NCBI GenBank assembly: GCA_021799405.1
Contig: JAJZAL010000232.1
Coordinates: forward strand, 1 to 8,267
DNA: 8,267 bases
Reading direction: 5' to 3'
DNA from: Acidobacteriota bacterium
Lineage (GTDB): Bacteria; Acidobacteriota; Terriglobia; Terriglobales; Acidobacteriaceae
Below the pieces are notes generated by a model that was not told where the DNA came from, did not search any database, and saw only the letters and a list, made by a program, of their open reading frames with translations. Position 1 is the stretch's first letter, and each line of letters opens with the position of its first letter. This document shows, piece after piece, positions 1-5,980 of this stretch. Both the position numbers and the translations under genes were made by a program.

Positions 1-950
1 ACCGGAGTGGTTCCAATCAGAACTTGGTTCTGCGAGTAGAGAGATACGACGGCAAGCGGATTGTACTTCGAACTCGATACGCATTTCTGAATAGGGCGGC
101 CACCGATTACCTGCTCAATGCAAGTTTCCACGGTAACCGTCAAGCCGCCCGCTGCAACACCGAATGGATTGCCGGCTATTGTTTGGCTGCCCGCGACAGA
201 ATAAAGGTTGAAGCTGTTGGGTGTATATCCACCCGCAGAGGTCTGGTTCACCGTCTCAAATGCATACGCGTTTTGAGGAAGGGAGCTCGGCAGCGAAAAA
301 GTAGCGGACGAACCACTGGGGTCAACAGACAAGGCGGTAATGGTAGTGTACAGATTGGGGGTTCCGTTAGTGCCATCAAACACGTACATTATTGGTAGCC
401 CGTATTGGGTCGTAAACGGGTTCAGTCCGGTCAAGGTGACAGAGGACGGAACGCTTCCGGCAATTGCGAACCGTGAAGACGCTGGGGGGATTTGCGACGG
501 GGGCGTAAGACAGTCCCACTCAAATGCCCCTAAATTATCCATCCAGACCTCGTCGTCCTCAAACTCGTTAGACCCGCCGAAGGTTGTACCCTTGAAGTAT
601 GCTGGAGATTCTGGATATAGACAGTAGCTCGGGAACCATACCTCGTGATTCCAGTACGCGGGTGCAATGGCGTCGCTCACGTAATACGTCCCCTCAGCAG
701 TAGGGTCGTTAGCATCACCAAGGGTGACACCATCATAACTCTCGACAGAACCGCCTGGACTACCTCCGCCGTTCGCAACGTACTGTCCTTCGACTGGCGT
801 TTCTACCAATGGAAACGTCATTCCGGTTAATCCTTGGGGTTGCACGACTTCCTTGGTAACAATCGTAAACCCTTGGTTCGACCGGCATCCGGAGATAGCG
901 AGGAGCACCGCGGCCACCGCGCATACTTGTGCTAGCCGGACGTTTTGCAT
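1..950 (-). CDS. Exported lipoprotein of unknown function, 3' part beyond the left edge
   Basis: An open frame runs from the ATG at 950 to the window edge: 316 codons with no stop, so the gene is incomplete at its C-terminus. Residues 1-22 form a lipoprotein signal: a basic start (MQNVR), a hydrophobic run, then the lipobox AISGC with Cys22 as the lipidated residue. The mature part is rich in Gly, Ser, Thr, Pro and aromatic residues (for example YWNHEVWFPSYC at 99-110) and alternates like beta-sheet. Further cysteines are at 110, 147, 277 and 290. An ideal Shine-Dalgarno, AAGGAGG, lies 6 nt before the ATG and overlaps the stop of the gene upstream (963-1673), so the two are translated from one message. 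I recognise no family. A cell-surface or periplasmic location is inferred. Codon use (ATA, TTA, CTA, AGT) is less GC-biased than in genes to the right. Confidence 0.8.
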   Translation of the reverse strand, partial: MQNVRLAQVCAVAAVLLAISGCRSNQGFTIVTKEVVQPQGLTGMTFPLVETPVEGQYVANGGGSPGGSVESYDGVTLGDANDPTAEGTYYVSDAIAPAYWNHEVWFPSYCLYPESPAYFKGTTFGGSNEFEDDEVWMDNLGAFEWDCLTPPSQIPPASSRFAIAGSVPSSVTLTGLNPFTTQYGLPIMYVFDGTNGTPNLYTTITALSVDPSGSSATFSLPSSLPQNAYAFETVNQTSAGGYTPNSFNLYSVAGSQTIAGNPFGVAAGGLTVTVETCIEQVIGGRPIQKCVSSSKYNPLAVVSLYSQNQVLIGTTP

Positions 951-956
951 CGTATC

Positions 957-963
957 CCTCCTT
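957..963 (-). promoter_or_regulatory. Strong ribosome binding site overlapping the previous stop codon
   Basis: AAGGAGG (963 to 957 on the minus strand) is a full anti-16S match with a 6-nt spacer (GATACG) before the ATG at 950. Its first base is the last A of the TAA stop of the preceding gene, which points to translational coupling. Confidence 0.8.
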
Positions 964-1673
964 TAGAAACCCAAGAGTTGAGCCACATGGTCGTATAGCT
1001 TCACACTCTCAAAACGTGTGTGCGAGGCCGCATATTGGAAGACAAGCAATCTTGCATCAGGGCCGCTGATACTACGGCCTATTACATATCCCCCTTTCGG
1101 CGCTCCCACCTTCCGGGGCAGTTCCGGCAGCGGCAGCTTCGCACCATTGTTTGCAAGTAGCTGCCACAGCAGCAGGACGGCCTCGCTCGGCAAGCACTCC
1201 GAGCTGTGTGAATCCACCGAACCGAGAGCGGGCGATATGCCATTGAGCGCAAGCCGCATCTCATGCACGAATGAGGTGTCCGTCTGAAACGGCTGACTGG
1301 AGGTAGGTGCAACCTGCTCCATCAAATCGTTGAAGGCCTGCGCGACGGAGCTTTCCGGAACCCACTTACGCTTGCCGTGCCTGGCCAGGAGGTCCGCCAT
1401 GGCCAGCCGGCGCGAAAGTGCGTTAATATAAGCCTTCCCCATTCGGGCAGCAACGAGCATCTTTACCAGATCCTCCGAGTAGGCTTGTGCGCCTTCTTGG
1501 GTATCTGCGGCTTTCGCTGCCGCGATCAGCAAATTGAGGCGTGTGTGCGGCAGACCCCGGACCGGCCTGCTTCCAGATGGGTTTTGCGGCATGAGCGGCA
1601 ACCTCCAGAAGATTGTCATGCACAGAAGCGTTAATAGCCGCAGTGGCTTCGTAATGGATGACCCCATGCGCAC
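963..1673 (-). CDS. Exported protein P1, tandem paralogue of the gene at 2016-2723
   Basis: 236 residues, unknown function. I chose the GTG at 1673: AGAGGGGGG lies 6 nt upstream, and this start aligns with the paralogue's GTG start (both read GTG-CG-AT) and gives almost the same length (236 and 235). ATG at 1745 and 1667 are alternatives. Residues 9-27 form a basic/hydrophobic export segment, but no lipobox fits. Shared landmarks are YSEDL (65-69), GKAYI (79-83), a helical Ala/Arg-rich stretch, AFNDLM (113-118), Cys160 in C-x-P-x-E-A, and an LYDHVAQLLGF C-terminus. Over the 63-residue core about 33 positions match P2. The protein looks mainly alpha-helical. The stop at 963 is 12 nt before the next lipoprotein start, so they form an operon. 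No known family is recognised. Confidence 0.75.
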   Translation of the reverse strand: MRMGSSITKPLRLLTLLCMTIFWRLPLMPQNPSGSRPVRGLPHTRLNLLIAAAKAADTQEGAQAYSEDLVKMLVAARMGKAYINALSRRLAMADLLARHGKRKWVPESSVAQAFNDLMEQVAPTSSQPFQTDTSFVHEMRLALNGISPALGSVDSHSSECLPSEAVLLLWQLLANNGAKLPLPELPRKVGAPKGGYVIGRSISGPDARLLVFQYAASHTRFESVKLYDHVAQLLGF

Positions 1674-1704
1674 GAATCGCCCCCCTCTCAGCAACCAGGC
1701 ATGA

Positions 1705-2001
1705 TCACGCTCCGCAGACGGATGGGGAAAAGTAGGGTAGCCCAAACGATGATAGGGGAATCCTCAATTCAAGGAAGCATGCCGCGGGTTCTGAAAACGC
1801 GCTGTGACGGCTGACACGCACCCTTGTGACATGGTCTGTTCTCGTTCCCAATGATTTTATTGACCAGGAGAACAAGTCGGCCAAGCGTGGAGCGCAACAA
1901 GTGCCTGATCCAGCACTGAGCCAGTGCGAAGGCCCACAGCCTGAAAGTACCAAAGCTGCGGCGAAGAGCGATAGCCTTGTTAACACAGATCTCACGAGCA
2001 T
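1705..2001 (-). pseudogene. Short lipoprotein-like ORF, possibly a truncated remnant
   Basis: The ATG at 2001 lies 14 nt after the P2 stop, with GGGAG 4 nt upstream. The first 25 residues are a convincing lipoprotein signal: MLVRSVLTRL, a hydrophobic core, then the lipobox LSGC. The frame continues for 98 codons, but the residues after the cysteine show no recognisable domain. The second half (below 1830) runs through sequence that is homologous to the non-coding region upstream of P2. The parallel with the other copy, where P1 is followed after 12 nt by a long lipoprotein gene, suggests that this was once a similar lipoprotein gene now cut short. It could equally be a genuine small lipoprotein or a chance ORF. 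The sequence beyond the signal peptide does not visibly match the lipoprotein at 1-950. Confidence 0.3.
1709..1830 (-). promoter_or_regulatory. Upstream control region of P1, duplicated upstream of P2
   Basis: This stretch aligns with 2791-2911 at an offset of 1081-1082 bases. Its distal end (1800-1830) matches 22 of 31 bases, a middle piece (1761-1781) 13 of 21, and the proximal end (1709-1735) 20 of 27, including an identical 11-mer (CTACTTTTCCC read on the minus strand). The distal end carries two GTCACA repeats 22 nt apart, about two helical turns, which is what a regulator binding site could look like. I could not pick a convincing -35/-10 pair. A promoter/operator role is inferred from conservation and position. 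Confidence 0.5.
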
Positions 2002-2015
2002 CGTGCTCCCACTTC

Positions 2016-2723
2016 TCAAAAGCCGAGCGTGTCGGCTAGGGTATCGAACAACGCGACGGTCGCCTTGCGATTGTGGTGCGACGGGTACGAGGAAAGGAGC
2101 CTGCTCGCAATCGAGCCCATTGCCTCTACGTCGGCGACACCAAAGCTAGGCCCGCCTCCGTTTCGCTGGGGGTTCCATTGCATCAGCGCTACAGCACTGT
2201 CTAGATTCCCATCGTAGAGAGTTCCGTTGTCCGAGATCAGGAGATAGAGGAGAAAAATGGCTTCCCCCGGGTTGCAATTCGTTCCATTGCGATCCGCCGA
2301 AAACAGCGCGGGAAAAGCCTTGATCGCCGCTGCGTGTTCTCTGAATTTCCGCATGGACGCTTCGTCAGTCCTTAGGGATGACGGAGCCCCAACCTCTTTC
2401 ATCAGGTCATTGAAAGCGCGAACGACGTTGGCCTCGGCAACCAGCTTTCCTTTGCCGGTTCGGGCCATCTGCTCCGCACGCGCCAGACGATCAGCTAGCG
2501 AATCGATGTATGCTTTTCCTGCTTCGGGTGGCGCGAGTAACCCAATCAGATCCTCACTGTATTTGTGAATCCCCGCGGGATCGGAAGCTGTGGCTTCCTG
2601 GTTGAACAGACAGAAGATGATGTGAGTGCACAAGACAGGTGGTTGTGCTGCTATCTGCACGCAAGACGCTACGAGGATAATGAAGAGTAGCGGAACTTCC
2701 TTTGCTCCCAATCTGATTCGCAC
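2016..2723 (-). CDS. Exported (probable lipoprotein) P2, tandem paralogue of P1
   Basis: 235 residues from the GTG at 2723, which has AAAGGG 7 nt upstream and aligns with P1's GTG start. ATG at 2762 or 2780 would add 13 or 19 residues. Residues 4-20 are a signal segment ending in VASC, a fair lipobox that would make Cys21 the lipid-bearing residue; cleavage after IAA by signal peptidase I is the alternative. Landmarks shared with P1 are YSEDL (55-59), GKAYI (69-73), AFNDLM (103-108), Cys150 in C-x-P-x-E-A, and a C-terminus of LFDTLADTLGF. P1 lacks a good lipobox, so the pair may differ in anchoring. Between the Cys motif and the C-terminus the two copies diverge: P2 has a Gly/Asn-rich segment there. 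I recognise no family. Its own upstream region suggests it heads the cassette. Confidence 0.75.
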   Translation of the reverse strand: MRIRLGAKEVPLLFIILVASCVQIAAQPPVLCTHIIFCLFNQEATASDPAGIHKYSEDLIGLLAPPEAGKAYIDSLADRLARAEQMARTGKGKLVAEANVVRAFNDLMKEVGAPSSLRTDEASMRKFREHAAAIKAFPALFSADRNGTNCNPGEAIFLLYLLISDNGTLYDGNLDSAVALMQWNPQRNGGGPSFGVADVEAMGSIASRLLSSYPSHHNRKATVALFDTLADTLGF

Positions 2724-2790
2724 GATATTTCCCTTTCTTTCTCGTCGCTCTAGGGTATTCATCTTACCCTGCGGCTGCATTTGGAAGGGT

Positions 2791-2911
2791 GCTTTTCACA
2801 CCGACAGGGAAAAGTAGTTGAACCGACTTAGCATCAATTTGTCTTTAATTATGTGGGGCTTGGCTCATAAGCGGAGAGAACGCTGTGATCGCCGGCACAA
2901 GCATTTGTGAC
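2791..2911 (-). promoter_or_regulatory. Upstream control region of P2, duplicated upstream of P1
   Basis: This is the counterpart of 1709-1830. TCACAA and TCACAG again lie 22 nt apart (from 2910 and 2888 on the minus strand), and the 11-mer CTACTTTTCCC is at 2817-2807. Between them is an A/T-rich stretch (about 2836-2852) that stands out from its surroundings and could hold the promoter core. The region is intergenic, between the P2 start and the end of the lipoprotein gene at 3002. Confidence 0.5.
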
Positions 2912-2932
2912 GCGACCTTCCGGCACCGCAAC

Positions 2933-2967
2933 CTCGGATTGCGAGCGGTTAAGTCGCCAATCCGGAG
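2933..2967 (-). terminator. Hairpin downstream of the 3002-3562 gene
   Basis: A 12-bp stem (CTCGGATTGCGA on the plus strand pairing with its near-complement at 2954-2967, with two single-base bulges) encloses a 9-nt loop. It lies 35 nt past the stop of the 3002-3562 lipoprotein gene, where a terminator would be expected. No U-tract follows on the minus strand, so it may be a stabilising 3' structure and not a classical intrinsic terminator. Confidence 0.35.
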
Positions 2968-3001
2968 ATAACCCGCTACAGAAACAGTGACACCGAAGCC
3001 G

Positions 3002-3562
3002 TTACCGCCCCGGCCACTCTTCCACGACGATGCCAAGATCGTTGAGCTGCTTGATGGCGGCTTCCACATTGCGGCGGACTTTGGCGCGGTCCGAGCGGCT
3101 CGTCTCCGGCGACTCCGCCACGGCGATCACGCGGCCGTAGTGCCATGCTCCGGCGGGAATGGCCACCACCGCATTGGCCAGATCGGCCGGGCGCATCTGG
3201 ATCTCCTGCTGGCGGGCAGCTTTGGGGCGCAGAAAGGATCCGTCGCCCAGGGCGCTGGGATTGGTGTCGGGAAGCAGGATGCGAAGGGTCAGCATGTTTG
3301 CGCCGACGGCCAGAAAGGGATTTTCCCAGGCCGAGGGATCGTGCACATCGGCGTAGAGGCTCTTGGTGGGCAGCGGAATCTGCGCGAGCTGGGCACGCTG
3401 CTGGTCGCGCAGAGTTGCCGTGGCCTGTGCCTGCTGTTCGGCCTTTGCGGCTTTCTGGGCAACGCCTTCCACGGCCTGCTCCTCCCTGTGGCAGGCGGCC
3501 GCCGAGAGGACAAGCAGCAGTGCAAGTCCTTGAAAAATCCAGCCTCTTGACCGAAGTATCAC
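3002..3562 (-). CDS. Small lipoprotein of unknown function
   Basis: 186 residues from a GTG at 3562; there is no clear Shine-Dalgarno, but it is the only good start before the signal peptide. Residues 1-24 are a lipoprotein-type signal (RSRGW, a Leu-rich core, then SAAAC) with Cys24 as the likely lipidated residue; Ala at -3 of the lipobox is a weak fit. Residues 29-60 are Ala/Gln/Glu/Lys-rich and likely helical or coiled-coil. The globular part (66-186) includes HDPSAWENPFL (74-84), a predicted strand MLTLRILLP, and AIPAGAWHYGRVIAVAES (134-151), ending in a helix and strand (NVEAAIKQLNDLGIVVEEW). It is encoded divergently from the flavoprotein gene, 143 bp away. No catalytic motif is visible and I do not recognise the family. 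Confidence 0.75.
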   Translation of the reverse strand: MILRSRGWIFQGLALLLVLSAAACHREEQAVEGVAQKAAKAEQQAQATATLRDQQRAQLAQIPLPTKSLYADVHDPSAWENPFLAVGANMLTLRILLPDTNPSALGDGSFLRPKAARQQEIQMRPADLANAVVAIPAGAWHYGRVIAVAESPETSRSDRAKVRRNVEAAIKQLNDLGIVVEEWPGR

Positions 3563-3705
3563 CGGACTAGGATAGCAGGATGGCAGAGCGCGCTGAACCG
3601 TATTCCGGCAGCAGCCCGCAATCCGTGCCGGCCGTCATAGCTAAGCCGGGCTGTCTTTAGTAATCTGATACCAAACAGCACTGTAGCAAAGACAGGAGTT
3701 GCACA
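3563..3705. promoter_or_regulatory. Divergent intergenic region
   Basis: This 143-bp gap must hold the promoters of both the leftward lipoprotein gene and the rightward flavoprotein gene. It contains an inverted repeat, CCGGCA at 3605-3610 and TGCCGG at 3626-3631, centred between the two genes and possibly an operator. No convincing -35/-10 pair was identified in either direction. Confidence 0.3.
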
Positions 3706-4314
3706 ATGAGCCGGAAAGTTGTGGCGATTGTGGGCAGCTATCGCAGGGGCGGGACTATCGATTCCGCGGTCGATGCCGTCCTGGTTGGCGCGCGCGAAAA
3801 GGGAGTGGAGACTTGCACGATCTACCTGACCGAGGCGCACATCGAGTTCTGCAAGAACTGCCGCACCTGCACGCAGAAACCCGGCAAGGAGCGCGGCAAG
3901 TGCGAACATAAGGACGATCTCGAGTCGATCCTGCAGCAGGTGGAGGCAGCCGATGCCGTGGTGCTTGGCTCGCCGGTAAACTACTACAACGTAACCGCCA
4001 TCTTCCGCAGGTTTCTGGAGCGGCTCCTGGGCTACGCGTACTGGCCGTGGGGACAAAACGCTCCGCGCCTGCGCACCAAAGAGCAGCCGCGCACGGCGAT
4101 TCTTATCGCTTCATCTGCCGCGCCGGGATTCCTGATTCCGCTCATGACGGGCGCGCCCAGGGCCTTGCGCCTTGCCGCAGCGATGCTGGGCGCAAAGCCG
4201 GTGGGCAAGCTGTGGATCGGCCTGGCGGCATCGGAGCCGCACCGCCTGCTTGCCATGCGGGACTATGAGCGGGCGCGGCGTCTGGGCTGGAAGCTGGCCG
4301 AGACCGTAGAATGA
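3706..4314 (+). CDS. NADPH-dependent FMN reductase / iron-sulfur flavoprotein-like protein
   Basis: 202 residues; ATG with AGGAG 7 nt upstream. It has the flavodoxin-like fold of the FMN reductase family: beta-1 VVAIVGS (5-11) followed by the FMN-phosphate loop SYRRGGTIDSA (11-21), and ADAVVLGSPVNYYNVTAIF (82-100), the typical second flavin-binding loop. Between them is CKNCRTC (49-55) with Cys66 further on, a C-x2-C-x2-C-x10-C pattern resembling the cluster-binding motif of iron-sulfur flavoproteins, whose known [4Fe-4S] motif is also compact and cysteine-rich. The fourth spacing is longer than usual here, so cluster binding is likely but not certain. The protein is probably a cytoplasmic redox enzyme of unknown electron acceptor. 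It is followed after 75 nt by the lyase gene on the same strand, which may or may not be co-transcribed. Confidence 0.8.
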   Translation: MSRKVVAIVGSYRRGGTIDSAVDAVLVGAREKGVETCTIYLTEAHIEFCKNCRTCTQKPGKERGKCEHKDDLESILQQVEAADAVVLGSPVNYYNVTAIFRRFLERLLGYAYWPWGQNAPRLRTKEQPRTAILIASSAAPGFLIPLMTGAPRALRLAAAMLGAKPVGKLWIGLAASEPHRLLAMRDYERARRLGWKLAETVE

Positions 4315-4389
4315 AGCCGTGGCTGGTGAATCCTGCCAGCGCCAATCGATTAAGCAATGCACCCTCATTGATCTTCACAGGAGATTTGC

Positions 4390-5508
4390 ATGCGAAAGCA
4401 GCTCCAGACATTCTGCCTTCTTATGATCGCAGCGATGATCTGCTCCCCGGTCATGTTTGGCCAGGCGCCGCAAAAACTTAACCCATGGGCCTCCTACATC
4501 GATGTTGGGGCGCGCCGTTCTCAGCTGAAGCACACGAGGAACGCCCGCATCCGCCTGGCGCTCTCGCAATTGCAACGGTGCGAGACTCTGCCCGTGGTGG
4601 CTCCGCCGGAAGGCCCGATGCGCATTCCCATGCACTATCTTCACGGCGGCCATGGGCCGATCAATCCGGCAGAGCACATAAAGACCGCGGTTTATGGGAG
4701 ATTTGAGCAGCGCGTCACCGCCGGCATGAACCAGTACCTCGCTACGGGCAGCCACGAGGAGGCGGAGTGCGCGCAGGATCAGGTTGACCGTTGGGCGCAG
4801 GCCAACACCCTGCTGGACTACGATGCAGTCCGCGACGCCCAGTCCTGGTATCAGGTGGAGTGGACGCTGAGCTCCATCGCCATCTCGGAGTCGGTTCTCC
4901 TCAACGACTCCAAGCTCGATAGCGCCGTGACCTCGCGCGATGTGGACTGGATGAACAGGGTGGCGCACCGTATGATTGGTTTCCCGTCCGAGGGCAGCCA
5001 CTTGAACAACCACCACTACTGGCGCGGGCTGGCCGCCATTGCTACCGGCGTTATCTCAACCGATCCGCAATTGTTCGACTTCGGCGTCAATGCGTACAAG
5101 ACCGCCGTGAATGACATCGACCAGCGAGGCGCATTTCCGAAGGAAATGGTGCGGCATGAGATGTCCGTCCATTACCAGTCGTTTGCCTTGCAGCCGCTGA
5201 TTCCCATTGCGGCCTTCGCAGAGAGGCAGGGCGTTTCGCTCTACAATTACAAGTCGCCCGCGGGCCGTTCGATCGCCGACGCCGTCAACTTCCTGGGCGT
5301 GGCCCTGTCCGATCCGTCCATCATGAAGGCGTATACGCATGAAGCTCAGAACGTTGACTCCAACGCTCCCGACTTCTTCGCGAGCTTGGAGTTCTACCGC
5401 CGCCAGTTTCCGCATCGCAAGCTGCCGTCCTCGATCATGGACGGACTCGAGAAGCCGACCTTTGCCACGCGCCTCGGCGGCAGCACAACGGTGATTGCGG
5501 GACGGTGA
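4390..5508 (+). CDS. Exported PL5-family polyuronate (alginate-type) lyase
   Basis: 372 residues; ATG with AGGAG 6 nt upstream. Residues 1-24 or so are a Sec signal peptide (MRKQ, hydrophobic core, cleavage near FGQA). The rest fits the alpha/alpha-toroid of polysaccharide lyase family 5 (AlgL-type), which cleaves beta-1,4-linked uronans such as polymannuronate by beta-elimination. The signature NNHHYW (206-211) supplies Asn207 and His208; Arg255 and Tyr262 complete the active site. The His-Arg and His-Tyr distances (47 and 54) are the same as in Sphingomonas A1-III (His192, Arg239, Tyr246). Also conserved are QVEWTLSSIAISESVL (155-170) and LFDFGVNAYKTAVNDID. The length fits the family. No alginate biosynthesis genes are nearby, so a role in degrading or trimming an external or self-made uronic polymer is inferred; glucuronan is another possible substrate in PL5. 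The product is periplasmic or secreted. Confidence 0.88.
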   Translation: MRKQLQTFCLLMIAAMICSPVMFGQAPQKLNPWASYIDVGARRSQLKHTRNARIRLALSQLQRCETLPVVAPPEGPMRIPMHYLHGGHGPINPAEHIKTAVYGRFEQRVTAGMNQYLATGSHEEAECAQDQVDRWAQANTLLDYDAVRDAQSWYQVEWTLSSIAISESVLLNDSKLDSAVTSRDVDWMNRVAHRMIGFPSEGSHLNNHHYWRGLAAIATGVISTDPQLFDFGVNAYKTAVNDIDQRGAFPKEMVRHEMSVHYQSFALQPLIPIAAFAERQGVSLYNYKSPAGRSIADAVNFLGVALSDPSIMKAYTHEAQNVDSNAPDFFASLEFYRRQFPHRKLPSSIMDGLEKPTFATRLGGSTTVIAGR

Positions 5509-5533
5509 GTTGGCAGGAAGACGAGTTGCATCG

Positions 5534-5567
5534 GGGGAACGAAGTTTCTTCGTTTCCCCTTTATTTT
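5534..5567 (+). terminator. Intrinsic terminator between convergent lyase and nusB genes
   Basis: GGGGAACGAAG (5534-5544) pairs with CTTCGTTTCCCC (5548-5559) with one bulged T and a 3-nt loop, followed on the plus strand by TTTATTTT. It begins 25 nt after the lyase stop and its tail overlaps the nusB stop codon. The hairpin could also slow leftward transcription, but no T-run follows on the minus strand. Confidence 0.8.
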
Positions 5568-5980
5568 GCGATCAGGCTGCGCGCAATCGAGTCCAGAAGG
5601 CCGTTGAGGAAATTGATCGACTCGGGCGCGGAGAAACGGCGGCCGATTTCGAGCGCCTCATTGATCACGACCGGAAAGGGCGTGCCCTTGAAGGCAAGCA
5701 TCTCACCCACGGCCATGCGAAGCAGATTGCGGTCGACCGCCGGCATCCGTTCGATGCGCCAGTGCTTCGAGTTTTGCGCGATCAGGGTGTCGATCGTTTC
5801 CTGATGGGCGATGGCCGCGCGGAACAGATCGTCGGCAAAGCCGCGAATCTCCGGATCAACCTCATCGCTGGTCTTCCAAAAGGTAGCGCGGACCTGGTCG
5901 GGGGTCTGTTTGCCGACATCGGCCTGAAAGAGCATCTGCATGGCCAGTTCGCGCGATTTACGGCGCGGCCCCGGGGTCAA
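5561..5980 (-). CDS. nusB: Transcription antitermination factor NusB
   Basis: 139 residues, the usual NusB length. NusB binds boxA RNA with NusE (S10) and promotes antitermination of rRNA operons. Family marks are the N-terminal RRKSRELAMQMLFQAD (6-21), WRIERMPAVDRNLLRMAVGE (74-93) and VVINEALEIGRRF followed by FLNGLLDSIAR (124-134). The start is a TTG at 5980: it is preceded at 6 nt by AAGGCGG and it keeps the conserved RNA-binding N-terminal helix, which the first internal ATG (at 5941) would remove. TTG overlaps the TGA stop of ribH (TTGA), so translation is probably coupled. It is convergent with the lyase gene. Confidence 0.93.
   Translation of the reverse strand: MTPGPRRKSRELAMQMLFQADVGKQTPDQVRATFWKTSDEVDPEIRGFADDLFRAAIAHQETIDTLIAQNSKHWRIERMPAVDRNLLRMAVGEMLAFKGTPFPVVINEALEIGRRFSAPESINFLNGLLDSIARSLIAK

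Noticed and set aside
963..1745. Longer form of P1 starting at ATG 1745
   Set aside because: The extra 24 residues are polar and Pro/His-rich, spoil the signal peptide, and are translated from the control region shared with P2; the GTG at 1673 has a better ribosome binding site.
2845..3069. Minus-strand ORF of 74 codons between P2 and the small lipoprotein
   Set aside because: It overlaps the end of the 3002-3562 gene in another frame and runs through the hairpin and control region; no ribosome binding site or motif.
3559..4056. Minus-strand ORF of 165 codons opposite the flavoprotein
   Set aside because: It lies antisense to a gene with clear family motifs and its product has no recognisable features; it is a high-GC shadow frame.
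4375..5016. Minus-strand ORF of 213 codons opposite the PL5 lyase
   Set aside because: The lyase has all active-site residues in the plus frame; this is its antisense shadow.
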